DNA from: Sphingomonas sp. NBWT7
GTDB lineage: Bacteria; Pseudomonadota; Alphaproteobacteria; Sphingomonadales; Sphingomonadaceae
Reading direction: 5' to 3'
Length of the DNA: 64,000 bases
Assembly (NCBI RefSeq): GCF_014217605.1
Contig: NZ_CP043639.1
Coordinates: 3,195,465-3,259,464 of the forward strand
Below the pieces are notes generated by a model that was not told the origin of the DNA, did not search any database, and was given only the letters and a program-made list of their open reading frames with translations. The translations under genes were made by a program, and so were the position numbers. Positions 8,661 to 18,731 of the stretch are shown piece by piece (position 1 is the stretch's first letter; each line of letters starts with the position of its first letter).

Positions 8661-9287
8661 TCAGCCGCCCGGCGTCGCAGATGCCGCGGCGATCAGCGCG
8701 TCGTCGATCTCGCGCGCGCGCACCGCCGCGGGCCGCTCCATTACGCGGGCGAGATAGGCATCGAATTCGTCGCACGCCGGCAGCGCGCCGAACTGCTTGC
8801 CCCAGCCGATATGGCTGCCGACATAGACGTCGGCGGCGGTGAAGCGGTCACCCGCGATATATCGGTGCGCGCTCACCGCGCGCTTCAGCGTCTCGACCAC
8901 GCGATCGAGCGAGCCGTAGCCCACCATGCCCTGCTGATCCGCACCCGGCGTGACGCCGAGCGAGCGATTGGTGATCGCCGCTTCCACCGGACCCGCCGCG
9001 AAGAACATCCAGCGATAGTAATCTGCGCGCTCGGCCGCGGTCGGCGCCAGCCTGGCTTCCGGAAAGGCGTCGGCGAGATAGGCGATGATCGCGCCCGCCT
9101 CGCTCACCGCCCGGCCGTCGTGAACGATCGTCGGCACCTTGCCCATCGGGTTGGCAGCAAGGAAATCGTCGGGCTTCGCCGCCCAGTCGACGAGTCGCGT
9201 CTCGTACGGCGCGCCGACCTCCTCGAGCATCCACCGCGCGATCCGCCCGCGCGACATCGGATTGGTGTAGAAGATCAGCTCGCTCAT
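8661..9287 (-). CDS. glutathione S-transferase family protein
   Basis: 208 residues. The N-terminal thioredoxin-like domain (MSELIFYTNPMSRGRIARWM, then NPMGKVPTI with the cis-Pro, and SEAGAIIAYLAD with the glutathione-contacting S-E/D pair) is followed by an all-helical C-terminal domain (about residues 85-200). The substrate cannot be told from sequence. A TTG five codons upstream is in frame but the ATG at 9287 is preferred. Monocistronic between tonB and a dienelactone hydrolase, all on the minus strand. Confidence 0.9.
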   Translation of the reverse strand: MSELIFYTNPMSRGRIARWMLEEVGAPYETRLVDWAAKPDDFLAANPMGKVPTIVHDGRAVSEAGAIIAYLADAFPEARLAPTAAERADYYRWMFFAAGPVEAAITNRSLGVTPGADQQGMVGYGSLDRVVETLKRAVSAHRYIAGDRFTAADVYVGSHIGWGKQFGALPACDEFDAYLARVMERPAAVRAREIDDALIAAASATPGG

Positions 9288-9344
9288 CCCACGTGTCCCC
9301 AACTAGCGGAACATAGTAGGAACCACCCGTTCCCCGCCGTCAAG

Positions 9345-10217
9345 TCAGCGATCGAGATAGCGGTGCAGGAAAGCGGTGGTGCGCCCCCACGCCAGATCCG
9401 CCGTCGCCTTGTCGTAGCGGGCGGCAGAGGTGTCGTTGTTGAAGGCATGGTCGACGCCGGGATAGGTGAACGCCTCCACCGGCTTGCCCGCCGCCTTCAA
9501 GGCCGCGACCCACGGCGTCACCGTCTGCGCGACGCGCGCGTCCTTCTGGGGCAGATGGATCATCAGCGGCGCGCCGACCTTGCCCGCCTCCTGCGGCGCC
9601 GGGGCGGGGCCATAATAGGAGACGCCGGCGTCGATCCCGCCAGCCACCGCTATCCGGTTGACGAACGCGCCGCCCCAGCAGAAGCCGACGATGCCGACCT
9701 TGCCGGTCGATCGCGGCAGCTGCCGTGCCTTGTCGGCAAAGGCGCGCGCTTGCGCCAGCGCCAGATCATAGTCGATCGTGCCGATCAGCTCGCGCGCCTT
9801 GTCCTCGTCCGCCGGCGTGCCGCCCTGTGGCGCGAGCAGATCGGGCGCGATCCCGACGAAGCCGGCAAGCGCGACGCGGCGTGCGACGTCCTGGATGTGC
9901 GGCGTCAACCCGCGGTTCTCGTGGATGACGAGCACTACGCCATGTTTGGTCTTGCTCGTGGGGCTGACGAAATAGGCGCGCGCTGGCTTCCCCGCCTCGG
10001 TTCCGCTGCGCATCTCGGCCACAATCCGCGCGTCCTTCGGATCAATCATCGCCGCGGCGGCTGGCGAGGCGGCGATCCCGGCGATCAGCGCCTCTGCCGC
10101 CACCGCCGATCCGGCCAGCGCGGTCATCTGGCGCAGCAGCGTGCGCCGGTCGCGATGCTCGTGCGTGAAGGCGTCGTAGAGCTGGACGGCGCGGTCGCGC
10201 AGCGAAGGATCGGGCAC
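9345..10217 (-). CDS. dienelactone hydrolase family protein, probable Tat substrate
   Basis: 290 residues of alpha/beta hydrolase. The nucleophile is Cys in GFCWGG and the His is in YPGVDHAFNND, as in dienelactone hydrolases (carboxymethylenebutenolidase-like). The N-terminus has HRDRRTLLRQMTALAGSAVA, a twin-arginine-like export signal often seen in this subgroup. The GTG at 10217 was chosen for its GGGAG Shine-Dalgarno; an ATG at 10286 in the same frame has none. No other aromatic-degradation genes are adjacent, so substrate and pathway stay open. Confidence 0.88.
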   Translation of the reverse strand: MPDPSLRDRAVQLYDAFTHEHRDRRTLLRQMTALAGSAVAAEALIAGIAASPAAAAMIDPKDARIVAEMRSGTEAGKPARAYFVSPTSKTKHGVVLVIHENRGLTPHIQDVARRVALAGFVGIAPDLLAPQGGTPADEDKARELIGTIDYDLALAQARAFADKARQLPRSTGKVGIVGFCWGGAFVNRIAVAGGIDAGVSYYGPAPAPQEAGKVGAPLMIHLPQKDARVAQTVTPWVAALKAAGKPVEAFTYPGVDHAFNNDTSAARYDKATADLAWGRTTAFLHRYLDR

Positions 10218-10291
10218 ACGGTGTCTCCCTGCTTGCCTGCTCGGGGCAGGGTTTGGTTTATAGCTTTTTGTGTCATCGATCGACATGTCGG

Positions 10292-11041
10292 TCAAAGCCG
10301 TTGCAGAACGACGATATCCTGATGGGCAAGCGCCGCCATCGGCAGCCAAGCCAGCAATTTGTAGCCTCCTTCCCAATGCTGAACGATATAGTCGATAGTA
10401 TGGAAGGTGGCGCCATAATATTCAGGCAGCGCCATCTCCCATGAAGTTCGTTGCGGCTGATAATAGAAGCCCTGACGTTCGAACTTTGGCGTGATGCGCA
10501 GGAGATCATCGATCCGACCAGCGTTCACCATGTTCCGCTGGAAATCTTTCCATACTTTGCGCCCGTGCACCGTAAGTACGGCGATTCCGCCGGGGCGCAT
10601 GATGCGGTAAAGCTGATCAAGCCAGTAGAATTGCAGGTTCTCCGGCAGGTGCGTAAACACACTGTGATTGACAACAAGGTCAATGGACGAGTCCGCCAGA
10701 GGAATCGGACGCTCTTCGGAAATGATGTGCGCAATAACATCAGGAATGTTGGCGGAAACCCAGTCTATGGCTTCGGCATCCACATCGGCCGCGAACAATT
10801 GTTGCCGGTCCGAGAGCGATGGACGAAGATGACGCAGCGTACGTCCGCAGCCGCAGCCGAAATCGAAAATCGCCGAGAAGTCGGGATAGTCGCGGCCGAT
10901 GCTCAACAAAGCGCGCCGCCAGTCATTGACGGTAAACGCGCCCGACTCGCGGAACCACGCAATATCCTCTTTCCCGGTGACACGCCCGATCAGGCTTTTC
11001 GGGGGCAGCGCCGCAATTTCGCGGCCTAATTGAAAAGCCAT
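10292..11041 (-). CDS. class I SAM-dependent methyltransferase
   Basis: 249 residues. The SAM-binding motif I is IFDFGCGCGRTLRHL (about residues 64-78), the acidic residue ending strand 2 is in FAADVDAEAI, and later motifs are DLVVNHSVFTHLP and IMRPGGIAVLTVHG. This resembles the Methyltransf_11/25 group found near glycan or natural-product genes; the substrate is unknown. The ATG at 11041 has a near-perfect AAGGAG six bases upstream. Base composition is clearly less GC-rich than flanking genes and codons less biased, and it sits on the 3' side of tRNA-Glu, which suggests horizontal acquisition. Confidence 0.85.
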   Translation of the reverse strand: MAFQLGREIAALPPKSLIGRVTGKEDIAWFRESGAFTVNDWRRALLSIGRDYPDFSAIFDFGCGCGRTLRHLRPSLSDRQQLFAADVDAEAIDWVSANIPDVIAHIISEERPIPLADSSIDLVVNHSVFTHLPENLQFYWLDQLYRIMRPGGIAVLTVHGRKVWKDFQRNMVNAGRIDDLLRITPKFERQGFYYQPQRTSWEMALPEYYGATFHTIDYIVQHWEGGYKLLAWLPMAALAHQDIVVLQRL

Positions 11042-11078
11042 CTCATCTCCTTGATGGAACCTGACGAACCGTCGTGCT

Positions 11079-11628
11079 TCATCGATAGCCAATTGATGTA
11101 CTGCACGCACGCGGCGGCGAAACTTCGCCGCGCCTATTGCGAAAAGGCAAGCGAGAGATGGGTAACGAGCCTGTTTCCTGGATCAGGTCCCACGCGCGTT
11201 GGCGGTGAAGCCGATCGTCAGCAATGGCCGGGGGTAGCTCGTCCATTAGCCCCGCTACTTCCTCGCGGATGACGTCGAGCGCGCGGAGCGAGATGGCGCT
11301 TGATCCTGAGGCGCCGACGCATCCGATCTCGACGAACTGCGCGGCCGCTCCACGCCACGTAGTGGGGGCCGCGACGAAGCCGTGGCGCGCGGCGATGTCG
11401 CAGGCGCTGCACCCGCGCGTCGAGGTTTACCGGCACGATCAATAGGGTCTCGCGACCGGCTTTTACTATCGTCGATATCGGAAGTGGCGCCATCGCCAGC
11501 GAGGATCCCGCGACCGTCAGCGGATCGGCATAGACCGCAGGCGGCGCGGGCCTCGGGCGTTGCGCCAGAACCATCGCGAGAGGCATAGGTTGACGCTCAG
11601 CAGCGCCGCTGGCGGCCCTTTGTATCAC
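11079..11628 (-). pseudogene. frameshifted gene of unknown function
   Basis: The minus-strand frame from about 11628 (ATG at 11586, MPLAMVLAQRPRPAPPAVYA) reads well to about 11400, then turns Arg-rich. From that point the +1 frame shows normal codon usage (CDIAARHGFVAAPTTWRGAA, then VEIGCVGASGSSAISLRALD) and runs to TGA at 11079-11081. A single-base indel near 11395-11405 would join them. No family recognised. It lies between the foreign-looking methyltransferase and tRNA-Glu, consistent with a decaying insertion. Confidence 0.45.
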
Positions 11629-11692
11629 CGGGCGCCCGCTAGACCGCTCAGATACATCAGAATGGCGGAGATCCCCGCTTCCTCAGGAAGGC

Positions 11693-11767
11693 TGGTGACC
11701 CCTACGGGAATCGAACCCGTGTTTTCGCCGTGAGAGGGCGACGTCCTAACCGCTAGACGAAGGGGCC
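11693..11767 (-). tRNA. tRNA-Glu (anticodon CTC)
   Basis: The minus strand begins GGCCCCTTCGTCTAGCGG and ends in an encoded CCA (11693-11695). Acceptor GGCCCCT pairs with AGGGGTC, the anticodon loop CTCTCAC carries CTC, and the T-arm contains GGTTCGAATCC. Complete cloverleaf, 75 nt including CCA. Confidence 0.97.
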
Positions 11768-11860
11768 GTGCGAGCGGAAGCGGCGCCTCTAGGGCGCGCG
11801 CGCGGCGCCGTCAAGCGGCTGCGCGCGTCCCCCGGGTCATCAGGCCGCGCTGCCGCTCCG

Positions 11861-13234
11861 TCAGGCGGCGACCTTGCGGCGCTCGGCCATTTCGGCGTTG
11901 AGCATCTCGGCGAGCAGGAAGGCGAGCTCGAGGCTCTGGCTTGCGTTCAGCCGCGGGTCGCAATGCGTGTGATAGCGGTCGGCCAGGCTCTGTTCGGTGA
12001 CGTCCACCGCACCGCCGGTGCATTCGGTCACGTTCTGCCCCGTCATCTCGGCGTGGATGCCGCCGGCGTGCGTGCCCTCGGCGCGGTGGATCGCGAAGAA
12101 GCCGCGCACTTCGGCGAGGATGCGGTCGAACGGCCGCGTCTTGTAGCCGTTGGCGGCCTTGACGACGTTGCCGTGCATCGGGTCGCAGCTCCACACCACC
12201 GGATGCCCCTCGCGCGTCACCGCGCGCAGCAGGCGCGGGAAGGCGCCCTCGATCTTGTCGTAGCCGTAGCGGGTGATCAGCGTGATCCGCCCCGGCACGC
12301 GCGCGGGGTTGAGCGTGTCGAGCATCCGCAGCAGCGCGTCGGGCTCCAGGCTCGGCCCGCACTTCAGCCCGATCGGGTTGCCGATGCCGCGCAGGAACTC
12401 GACGTGCGCCGATCCCTCGAAACGCGTGCGATCGCCGATCCACAGGAAATGCGCCGACGTGTCGTACCAGTCGCCGGTCAGCGAATCCTGCCGCGTCATC
12501 GCCTCCTCGTACGGCAGCAGAAGCGCCTCGTGGCTGGTGTAGAAGCTGGTCTGCGCCAGCTGCGGCACCGTCTCGGGATCGATCCCGCACGCCGCCATGA
12601 ATTCCAGCGCCTCGCCGATCCGGTCCGCGGTCTCGGTATATTTCTTCGCCCACGGGCTGCGGCCCATGAAGTCGTGCGTCCAGCGATGCACCTGCGCGAG
12701 ATTGGCATAGCCGCCCTGCGCGAACGCGCGCAGCAGGTTCTGCGTCGCCGCCGACTGATTGTAGCCGCGGATCATCCGCTCCGGATCGGGCTGCCGTCCG
12801 TCGAGCGTGAAGGCGATGTCGTTGACGTTGTCGCCGCGATAGCTCGGCAGCTCGACGCCGTCGATCACCTCGGTCGGCGCGGAGCGCGGCTTGGCGAACT
12901 GCCCCGCCATCCGCCCCAGCTTCACCACCGGCAGCTTGGACGCAAAGGTCAGCACCACCGCCATCTGCAGGATCACGCGGAACGTGTCGCGGATGTTGTT
13001 GGGGTGGAATTCGGCAAAGCTTTCAGCGCAGTCGCCGCCCTGCAGCAGAAATGCCTCGCCCGCCGCGACGCGCGCCAGATCGTGCGTCAGGTTGCGCGCC
13101 TCGCCCGCGAACACCAGCGGGGGATAGCTGCGCAGCGTCTGCGTCGCCGCGTCCAGCGCGGCAGCGTCGGGATAGTCGGGCAGCTGGCGGGCTTCGTGTG
13201 CGGTCCAGCTATCGGGGGCCCAATTGGCGGCCAT
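11861..13234 (-). CDS. class II 3-deoxy-7-phosphoheptulonate (DAHP) synthase
   Basis: Condenses phosphoenolpyruvate and erythrose 4-phosphate in the first shikimate step. The 457-residue length and plant-like class II blocks are diagnostic: [96 protein letters not shown] and [26 protein letters not shown] lies about 9 bases before the ATG. It is alone between tRNA-Glu and an SDR gene. No extra regulatory domain is visible. Confidence 0.95.
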   Translation of the reverse strand: MAANWAPDSWTAHEARQLPDYPDAAALDAATQTLRSYPPLVFAGEARNLTHDLARVAAGEAFLLQGGDCAESFAEFHPNNIRDTFRVILQMAVVLTFASKLPVVKLGRMAGQFAKPRSAPTEVIDGVELPSYRGDNVNDIAFTLDGRQPDPERMIRGYNQSAATQNLLRAFAQGGYANLAQVHRWTHDFMGRSPWAKKYTETADRIGEALEFMAACGIDPETVPQLAQTSFYTSHEALLLPYEEAMTRQDSLTGDWYDTSAHFLWIGDRTRFEGSAHVEFLRGIGNPIGLKCGPSLEPDALLRMLDTLNPARVPGRITLITRYGYDKIEGAFPRLLRAVTREGHPVVWSCDPMHGNVVKAANGYKTRPFDRILAEVRGFFAIHRAEGTHAGGIHAEMTGQNVTECTGGAVDVTEQSLADRYHTHCDPRLNASQSLELAFLLAEMLNAEMAERRKVAA

Positions 13235-13302
13235 GGCAGAAATCCTTTCGGCGCGCGCCCATGCGGCAAAGCGCGCGCCCGTGCAAACAAGCTAAGGTTG
13301 GC

Positions 13303-14082
13303 TCATAGCACGCCGGGGTATCCGCCGCCATCGATCAGCAGGCTCTGCCCGGTGATATAGCCCGCCTGCGCCGAGCACAGGAAGGCGCACGCCGCGCCGA
13401 ATTCGGCCGGATCGCCGAAGCGCTTCGCCGGGATCCGCTCTTGCCCGCGCGCCTTGGCGGTGTCGACGTCGATCCCCTGCGCCTTGGCGGCGAACCCCAT
13501 CACCCCCTCGATCCGCCGCGTCGCGAATAGCCCGGGAAGGAGGAAGTTGATCGTCACGTTCGCCCCCGCCACCTCGCGCGCGACGCCCGCGAGAAAGCCG
13601 GTCAACCCGATCCGCGCGCCGCTCGACAGGTCGAGCCCCGTCGTTACCGATTTGACGGAGGAGGAGGTGATGCAGACGATCCGCCCGAAACGCCGCTCGA
13701 CCATCCCGTCGATCACCTGCTGCACCAGCCGGATCGGCGTCACCATATTGGCGTCGAGCCCGGCGTGGATCGCGTCGGCGTCGAGGTCGCGAAAGCCGCG
13801 CGGCGGCGGCCCGCCGTTGTTGTTGACGAGGATGTCGGTCGTCCCCGCCGCCTGAACCAGCGCCGCCTGCACGCCCGCGTCGCCGATATCACCCGCGACC
13901 GTCTCGATCGTCGCGCCGGTCTCGTCACGGATCGCTGCTGCGGCGTTGTCGAGCGCCTGCGCCTCGCGCCCGTTCATCACCACGCGGCAGCCCGCCCGCG
14001 CGAGCTCGGCGGCGCATGCGCGGCCGAGCCCGTGGCTCGAGGCGCAGACGATCGCGGTCCTGCCCGAAAGCCCGAGGTCCAT
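13303..14082 (-). CDS. SDR family protein lacking the usual catalytic Tyr-Lys
   Basis: 259 residues of Rossmann-fold SDR. The cofactor loop ASSHGLGRA (TGxxxGxG-type) is near residue 14; NNNGG replaces the common NNAG. After the Ser region (ITSSSVKS) the expected YxxxK is replaced: LSSGARIGLTGF has Ser and Arg where Tyr and Lys normally stand. The C-terminus (GQSLLIDGGGYPGVL) is standard. Such Tyr-less FabG-like SDRs form a known subgroup of uncertain activity. The ATG at 14082 has GGGAGAAG upstream. Tandem with the carotenoid oxygenase gene (70-base gap), so probably the same transcript. Confidence 0.82.
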   Translation of the reverse strand: MDLGLSGRTAIVCASSHGLGRACAAELARAGCRVVMNGREAQALDNAAAAIRDETGATIETVAGDIGDAGVQAALVQAAGTTDILVNNNGGPPPRGFRDLDADAIHAGLDANMVTPIRLVQQVIDGMVERRFGRIVCITSSSVKSVTTGLDLSSGARIGLTGFLAGVAREVAGANVTINFLLPGLFATRRIEGVMGFAAKAQGIDVDTAKARGQERIPAKRFGDPAEFGAACAFLCSAQAGYITGQSLLIDGGGYPGVL

Positions 14083-14152
14083 TCGCTCTTCTCCCGTTCG
14101 TTCGGGAAAAGGCCTTACGCGATCGCGCGCATCCCCGTCACGCCCGCCGTTC

Positions 14153-15586
14153 TTACTGGCGCGGCAACCAGTTGCCGTGGAAGCCTGGCGGGACGCGATG
14201 CGGGATACGGATGCTGGCCACCGGCGCGCCGGCGAAATCACGCGCGTCGATGATCGCAAGGTCGGTCGTCTCGTTGGTGAGGTCGACGACCAGCCCGATC
14301 AGCCAACCCTCGTCCTCGCCCGCCGCATCATGCGCGGGCACGAACACGAACTCGCCCGGATAGCGCCCCGCGCCGAACTCGTGCACCTCGCGCGTCCCGG
14401 CCGCCAGATCGTGCTTGTACAATCGCGTCGCACCGATCACCTCGTCCACCTCCTCGTCGGGCAGCGCCATCACGTAGGCAAAGCGATACGGCTGGCCGAA
14501 GCGCCGCTCGTCGGGGCGCGGGAACTCCTGCGGCGCGGCGTCGATCGTGCGGATCGCGACGGTGCGCGTCACCGGATCGACCGTCCACCGCTCGAACCCG
14601 CGGCTGCGCCCGTTCGGGCCCTCGGTGCCACCGGCGAACATCGTCTCGAACGCGCACACGTCCATCACCACGCGCCCGTCGGCATCGTCATAGGCGTTGG
14701 CGACGTGGAAGACGTAACCCGGCGCCACGTCGCACCAGATCACGTCGCCGTCGCCGCCATTGCGCGGCAGCAGGCCGACGCGCGCGCGGTGATCGGGGTT
14801 CCAGCGGTACGGAAAGCGATGCCCGCCGATCAGCGCCTTCATCGAGAAGGTGACGGGCAGGTCGAGGATGATCGCGTAGCGCTGCGTGATCGCGCAGTCG
14901 TGGATCGACGGCCCGTGCGCGACGGTGATCGGTTCCTCGCGCGTCACCCGGCCGTCGGCGTCGATCACCACGTGGCGGATCGTCGTCGGATCGGTACCCT
15001 CATAGGCGATCGCGTGATGCTCGCCGGTCAGCGGGTCGCGGTGCGGATGCGCGGTGAACGATCCCTCCAGCGTGCCGTCGAACGGATTGTACGTCTGGTC
15101 GCCCAGCTCCTCGCCCAGCTCGACCGGATAGCTCCCCGCCTCGACCAGCGCGAAGGTGCGCCCGCCGATCTCGACGACGTTGGTGTTGACGGTATCGAAC
15201 CCGCCGTGCCGCGGCCCCGGCGCGGGCCGCTCGCCCAATGCCGCCGCGACCGACTGCGACCGGATCCAGCGGTTGCGATACCACAGCGCGCGCCCGTCGG
15301 CGATCGCGACGCCGTGCACCATCCCATCGCCGGTGAACCAGTGATAGCCCGCCGCCTCGGGCGCGACCGGGTTCGGCCCGATCCGCAGATACCGCCCGTC
15401 GAGCGCCGCGGGGATCGTTCCCGTCACCGCCAGGTCGCAGATCGTGCGCTCCTCCGTCAGCGGCGCGTGGATCCCCTCGAGGAACGCGTTCGATCCTGCC
15501 GGCAGGCGGCGGCGGTTGAAGCCGGCGACGGCCTCGATGCCCTTGCCGACGACGGAGCGGATGGCGGTTTCGACGCTGCTTGCCAC
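14153..15586 (-). CDS. carotenoid cleavage oxygenase family protein
   Basis: 477 residues matching the RPE65/carotenoid oxygenase family, which uses non-haem Fe(II) bound by four His to split double bonds of apocarotenoids, or stilbenoids in sphingomonad lignostilbene dioxygenases. Recognisable blocks are [46 protein letters not shown] and HRFPYRW, and the C-terminal [14 protein letters not shown] includes the last iron-ligand His. The GTG at 15586 is preceded by GGAGAGA. It is divergent from a TetR regulator. Substrate (carotenoid versus stilbene) cannot be decided from sequence. Confidence 0.88.
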   Translation of the reverse strand: MASSVETAIRSVVGKGIEAVAGFNRRRLPAGSNAFLEGIHAPLTEERTICDLAVTGTIPAALDGRYLRIGPNPVAPEAAGYHWFTGDGMVHGVAIADGRALWYRNRWIRSQSVAAALGERPAPGPRHGGFDTVNTNVVEIGGRTFALVEAGSYPVELGEELGDQTYNPFDGTLEGSFTAHPHRDPLTGEHHAIAYEGTDPTTIRHVVIDADGRVTREEPITVAHGPSIHDCAITQRYAIILDLPVTFSMKALIGGHRFPYRWNPDHRARVGLLPRNGGDGDVIWCDVAPGYVFHVANAYDDADGRVVMDVCAFETMFAGGTEGPNGRSRGFERWTVDPVTRTVAIRTIDAAPQEFPRPDERRFGQPYRFAYVMALPDEEVDEVIGATRLYKHDLAAGTREVHEFGAGRYPGEFVFVPAHDAAGEDEGWLIGLVVDLTNETTDLAIIDARDFAGAPVASIRIPHRVPPGFHGNWLPRQ

Positions 15587-15608
15587 GATGTCTCTCCTCT
15601 ATGTGTAT

Positions 15609-15625
15609 GGCGTAAACATGACGCC
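15609..15625. promoter_or_regulatory. candidate operator between carotenoid oxygenase and TetR genes
   Basis: GGCGT, 7 bases, ACGCC inverted repeat 23 bases upstream of the oxygenase start and within the AT-richer divergent spacer. Its position fits a TetR binding site. Arms are only 5 bp, so this is tentative. Confidence 0.35.
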
Positions 15626-15686
15626 AATATAAGCATTGTCAACACAGGCAATGGAGAAACCGCCGCGATGTTGCTACCGGGCGGCG

Positions 15687-16262
15687 ATGACTGCTCGACC
15701 CTATCACCACGGCGACCTGCGCAGCGCGCTGATCGAGGCGGGCGTCGCCGCGGTGGAGGCGAGCGGGGCGGACGCGCTGTCGCTGCGCGAACTGGCGCGC
15801 ACCGTCGGCGTCAGCCCGACCGCGGTGTACCGCCATTTCCCCGACAAGCAGGCGCTGGTGGCGGCGCTCGCACGCGTCGCGCTCGATCGGCTCGCCGCGT
15901 CGCAGGCCGCCGCCGCGCAGGCGGCGGGGGGCGGGAAGGCAGGCTTCCAGGCGACGGGCGCGGCCTATGTCCGCTTCGCGCTCGCCAATCCTGGCTTGTT
16001 CCGCCTGTTCACCGCGCATCCGATCGATGCGATCGCGCCCGCCGGCGACGCCTCGGTCGATGCGATGGCGATGCTTCAGGCGAACGCCGCCGCGCTCGCG
16101 CCGCCCTCGGTCGATCCGGCGATCTTCGCGCTGCAGTCCTGGTCACTGGTCCACGGCCTCGCGATGCTGCTGCTCGATCGGCACGTGACGCTCGACGATG
16201 CCGCGATCGACGCCGTCGTCGATCTCCACGTCGAACTTGCTGCGGGCGGTGCGGCGGCCTAA
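15687..16262 (+). CDS. TetR/AcrR family regulator
   Basis: 191 residues. The N-terminal HTH domain spans about residues 5-60 (PYHHGDLRSALIEAGVAAVE, then LSLRELARTVGVSPTAVYRHF and PDKQALVAAL); the C-terminal part is a TetR_C/WHG-type ligand domain rich in Ala. The ATG at 15687 gives the usual short N-terminus; further in-frame starts at 15636 (TTG) and 15651 (ATG) are possible. Divergent from the carotenoid oxygenase it probably controls, and followed after 9 bases by a Fur-family gene. Confidence 0.88.
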   Translation: MTARPYHHGDLRSALIEAGVAAVEASGADALSLRELARTVGVSPTAVYRHFPDKQALVAALARVALDRLAASQAAAAQAAGGGKAGFQATGAAYVRFALANPGLFRLFTAHPIDAIAPAGDASVDAMAMLQANAAALAPPSVDPAIFALQSWSLVHGLAMLLLDRHVTLDDAAIDAVVDLHVELAAGGAAA

Positions 16263-16271
16263 ATCCCGATC

Positions 16272-16742
16272 ATGGCCCACGCGCATCACCATCACGAGCC
16301 GCAGGGCGACGATCTCGCCACCGCCGCGCAGGCGACGCTCGAGCGCGCGGGAGAACAGTGGACCGCAATGCGCGCGAGCGTGTTCGGTGCGCTCGCCGGC
16401 TTCGCCAAACCCGCCAGCGCCTATGACATCGCCGATGCCGTTTCCAAGTCGGAAGGGCGGCGAGTCGCGGCGAACAGCGTCTATCGCATCCTCGACCTGT
16501 TCGTCGGCGCGAACCTGGCGCGCAAGGTGGAGAGCGCGAACGCCTATGTCGCCAACGCCCACCCCGATTGTCTGCACGATTGCATCTTCCTGGTGTGCGA
16601 CAGCTGCGGGCAGACGACGCACCTCGACGACGATCGCGTCACCGGCGGTGTGCGGCATGCCGCGCAAGAGGCGGGCTTCACCCCCGTCCGCCCGGTGATC
16701 GAAGTGCGCGGTCGCTGCGCCGCCTGCGCGGGTGCGGCATAG
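16272..16742 (+). CDS. Fur family regulator, Zur-like
   Basis: 156 residues. A His-rich N-terminus (MAHAHHHHEP), winged-helix domain (about 20-95, with VAANSVYRILDLFVGANLARK), then the Fur dimer/metal domain with HPDCLHDCIFLVCDSCG and a final CAAC pair, giving two CxxC motifs for structural zinc. The general layout fits Zur (zinc uptake regulator) better than Fur. It starts 9 bases after the TetR stop, so probably one transcript. No znu genes nearby. Confidence 0.85.
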   Translation: MAHAHHHHEPQGDDLATAAQATLERAGEQWTAMRASVFGALAGFAKPASAYDIADAVSKSEGRRVAANSVYRILDLFVGANLARKVESANAYVANAHPDCLHDCIFLVCDSCGQTTHLDDDRVTGGVRHAAQEAGFTPVRPVIEVRGRCAACAGAA

Positions 16743-16802
16743 TAGTTTTCTGCTAGTCGGTAGCATTCGACACGATCGGCGCGCTCGGCTAAGCATGAAA
16801 AG

Positions 16803-18731
16803 ATGACCGATCTGCCTCAGACGCCGCTGCTCGATACAGTTTCGACGCCGGCCGATCTTCGGAAACTGGCCCCCGAACAGTTGCGCCAGCTCGCCGACGA
16901 GCTGCGTACCGAAACGATCAGCGCGGTCGGTACGACCGGTGGCCACCTCGGGTCGGGCCTCGGCGTGGTCGAGCTCACCACCGCGATCCATTATGTCTTC
17001 GATACGCCGCGCGACCGGCTGATCTGGGACGTCGGCCACCAATGCTATCCGCACAAGATCCTCACAGGCCGGCGGAACCGCATCCGCACGCTGCGCCAGG
17101 GCGGGGGGCTCAGCGGCTTCACCAAGCGTAGCGAGAGCGAGTACGATCCGTTCGGCGCGGCGCACAGCTCGACGTCGATCTCCGCCGCGCTCGGCTTCGC
17201 CATCGCCAACAAGATCGCCGACCAGCCGGGCAAGGCGATTGCGGTGATCGGCGACGGTGCGATGTCCGCCGGCATGGCGTATGAGGCGATGAACAACGCA
17301 GAGGCCGCCGGCAACCGGCTGGTCGTGATCCTCAACGATAACGACATGTCGATCGCGCCGCCGGTCGGCGGGCTATCGGCCTATCTCTCGCGCATCGTGT
17401 CGAGCCGCGAGTTTCTGTCGGTGCGCGAACTGATGAAGAAGGTCGCGCGCCGCCTGCCGCGCCCGTTCCACAATGCCGCGCGTAAGACCGACGAATTCGC
17501 CCGCGGGATGACGATGGGTGGCACCCTGTTCGAGGAACTGGGCTTCTACTACGTCGGGCCGATCGACGGGCATAACCTCGAACACCTCATCCCGGTGCTC
17601 GAGAACGTGCGCGATGCGCAGGAAGGCCCGATTCTCGTCCACGTCGTGACCAAGAAAGGCAAGGGCTATGCTCCGGCCGAGGCCGCGTCGGACAAATATC
17701 ACGGCGTGCAGAAGTTCGACGTCATCACCGGCGCGCAGGCGAAGGCGCCGCCGGGGCCGCCCGCCTATCAGAACGTGTTCGGCGACGCGCTCGCCGACGA
17801 GGCGGATCGCGATCCCCGGATCTGCGCGATCACCGCGGCGATGCCCGGCGGCACCGGCATCGACCGCTTCGCGCAGCGCCATCCCGATCGCGCGTTCGAC
17901 GTCGGCATCGCCGAGCAGCACGGCGTCACCTTCGCCGCCGGCCTCGCCGCGCAGGGTATGCGCCCGTTCTGCGCGATCTACTCCACCTTCCTCCAGCGCG
18001 CCTACGATCAGGTGGTGCACGACGTCGCGATTCAGAACCTGCCGGTGCGCTTCGCGATCGATCGCGCGGGTCTCGTCGGTGCGGACGGCGCGACCCACGC
18101 CGGATCGTTCGACATCACCTATCTCGCCAGCCTGCCCAATTTCGTCGTCATGGCGGCGGCGGACGAGGCGGAGCTCGTCCACATGACGCACACCTGCGTC
18201 GAGCATGATTCGGGGCCGATCGCGGTGCGTTACCCGCGCGGCAACGGTGTCGGCGTGCCGCTGCCCACCACGCCCGAGCGGCTCGAGATCGGCAAGGGCC
18301 GCATCGTGCGCGAGGGCAAGACCGTCGCGATCCTGTCGCTCGGTACGCGCCTTGCCGAGGCGATGAAGGCCGCCGAGCAGCTCGAGGCGAAGGGGCTGTC
18401 GACCACCGTCGCCGACCTGCGCTTCGCCAAGCCGCTCGACGAGGCGATGATCCGCCGCCTGCTTGCGACGCATCAGGTCGCCGTCACGATCGAGGAAGGC
18501 TCGATCGGCGGGCTCGGCGCGCACGTGCTGACGATGGCGTCGGACGAAGGGCTGATCGACGGCGGGCTCAAGCTGCGCACGCTGCGCCTGCCCGACGTGT
18601 TCCAGGATCAGGACAAGCCCGAGGCACAATATGCCGCCGCCGGGCTCGACGCCGACGGCATCGTGCGCACCGTGCTCAAGGCGCTGCGCTGGAACGAGGA
18701 AGGCGCGGGGGCCGTCGGCGCGCGCGCGTGA
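16803..18731 (+). CDS. dxs: 1-deoxy-D-xylulose-5-phosphate synthase
   Basis: 642 residues, the expected size. Thiamine-diphosphate enzyme making DXP from pyruvate and glyceraldehyde 3-phosphate, the entry to the MEP isoprenoid pathway. Visible motifs: [52 protein letters not shown] (ThDP/Mg), YVGPIDGHN, the pyrimidine domain [15 protein letters not shown] with catalytic Glu, and [19 protein letters not shown]-started small gene overlaps its stop. Proximity to a carotenoid oxygenase may be coincidental. Confidence 0.97.
   Translation: MTDLPQTPLLDTVSTPADLRKLAPEQLRQLADELRTETISAVGTTGGHLGSGLGVVELTTAIHYVFDTPRDRLIWDVGHQCYPHKILTGRRNRIRTLRQGGGLSGFTKRSESEYDPFGAAHSSTSISAALGFAIANKIADQPGKAIAVIGDGAMSAGMAYEAMNNAEAAGNRLVVILNDNDMSIAPPVGGLSAYLSRIVSSREFLSVRELMKKVARRLPRPFHNAARKTDEFARGMTMGGTLFEELGFYYVGPIDGHNLEHLIPVLENVRDAQEGPILVHVVTKKGKGYAPAEAASDKYHGVQKFDVITGAQAKAPPGPPAYQNVFGDALADEADRDPRICAITAAMPGGTGIDRFAQRHPDRAFDVGIAEQHGVTFAAGLAAQGMRPFCAIYSTFLQRAYDQVVHDVAIQNLPVRFAIDRAGLVGADGATHAGSFDITYLASLPNFVVMAAADEAELVHMTHTCVEHDSGPIAVRYPRGNGVGVPLPTTPERLEIGKGRIVREGKTVAILSLGTRLAEAMKAAEQLEAKGLSTTVADLRFAKPLDEAMIRRLLATHQVAVTIEEGSIGGLGAHVLTMASDEGLIDGGLKLRTLRLPDVFQDQDKPEAQYAAAGLDADGIVRTVLKALRWNEEGAGAVGARA

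Noticed and set aside
13946..16426. 826-codon plus-strand open frame over the carotenoid oxygenase and TetR genes
   Set aside because: Mirror of real minus-strand genes; composition and lack of motifs show it is a shadow.
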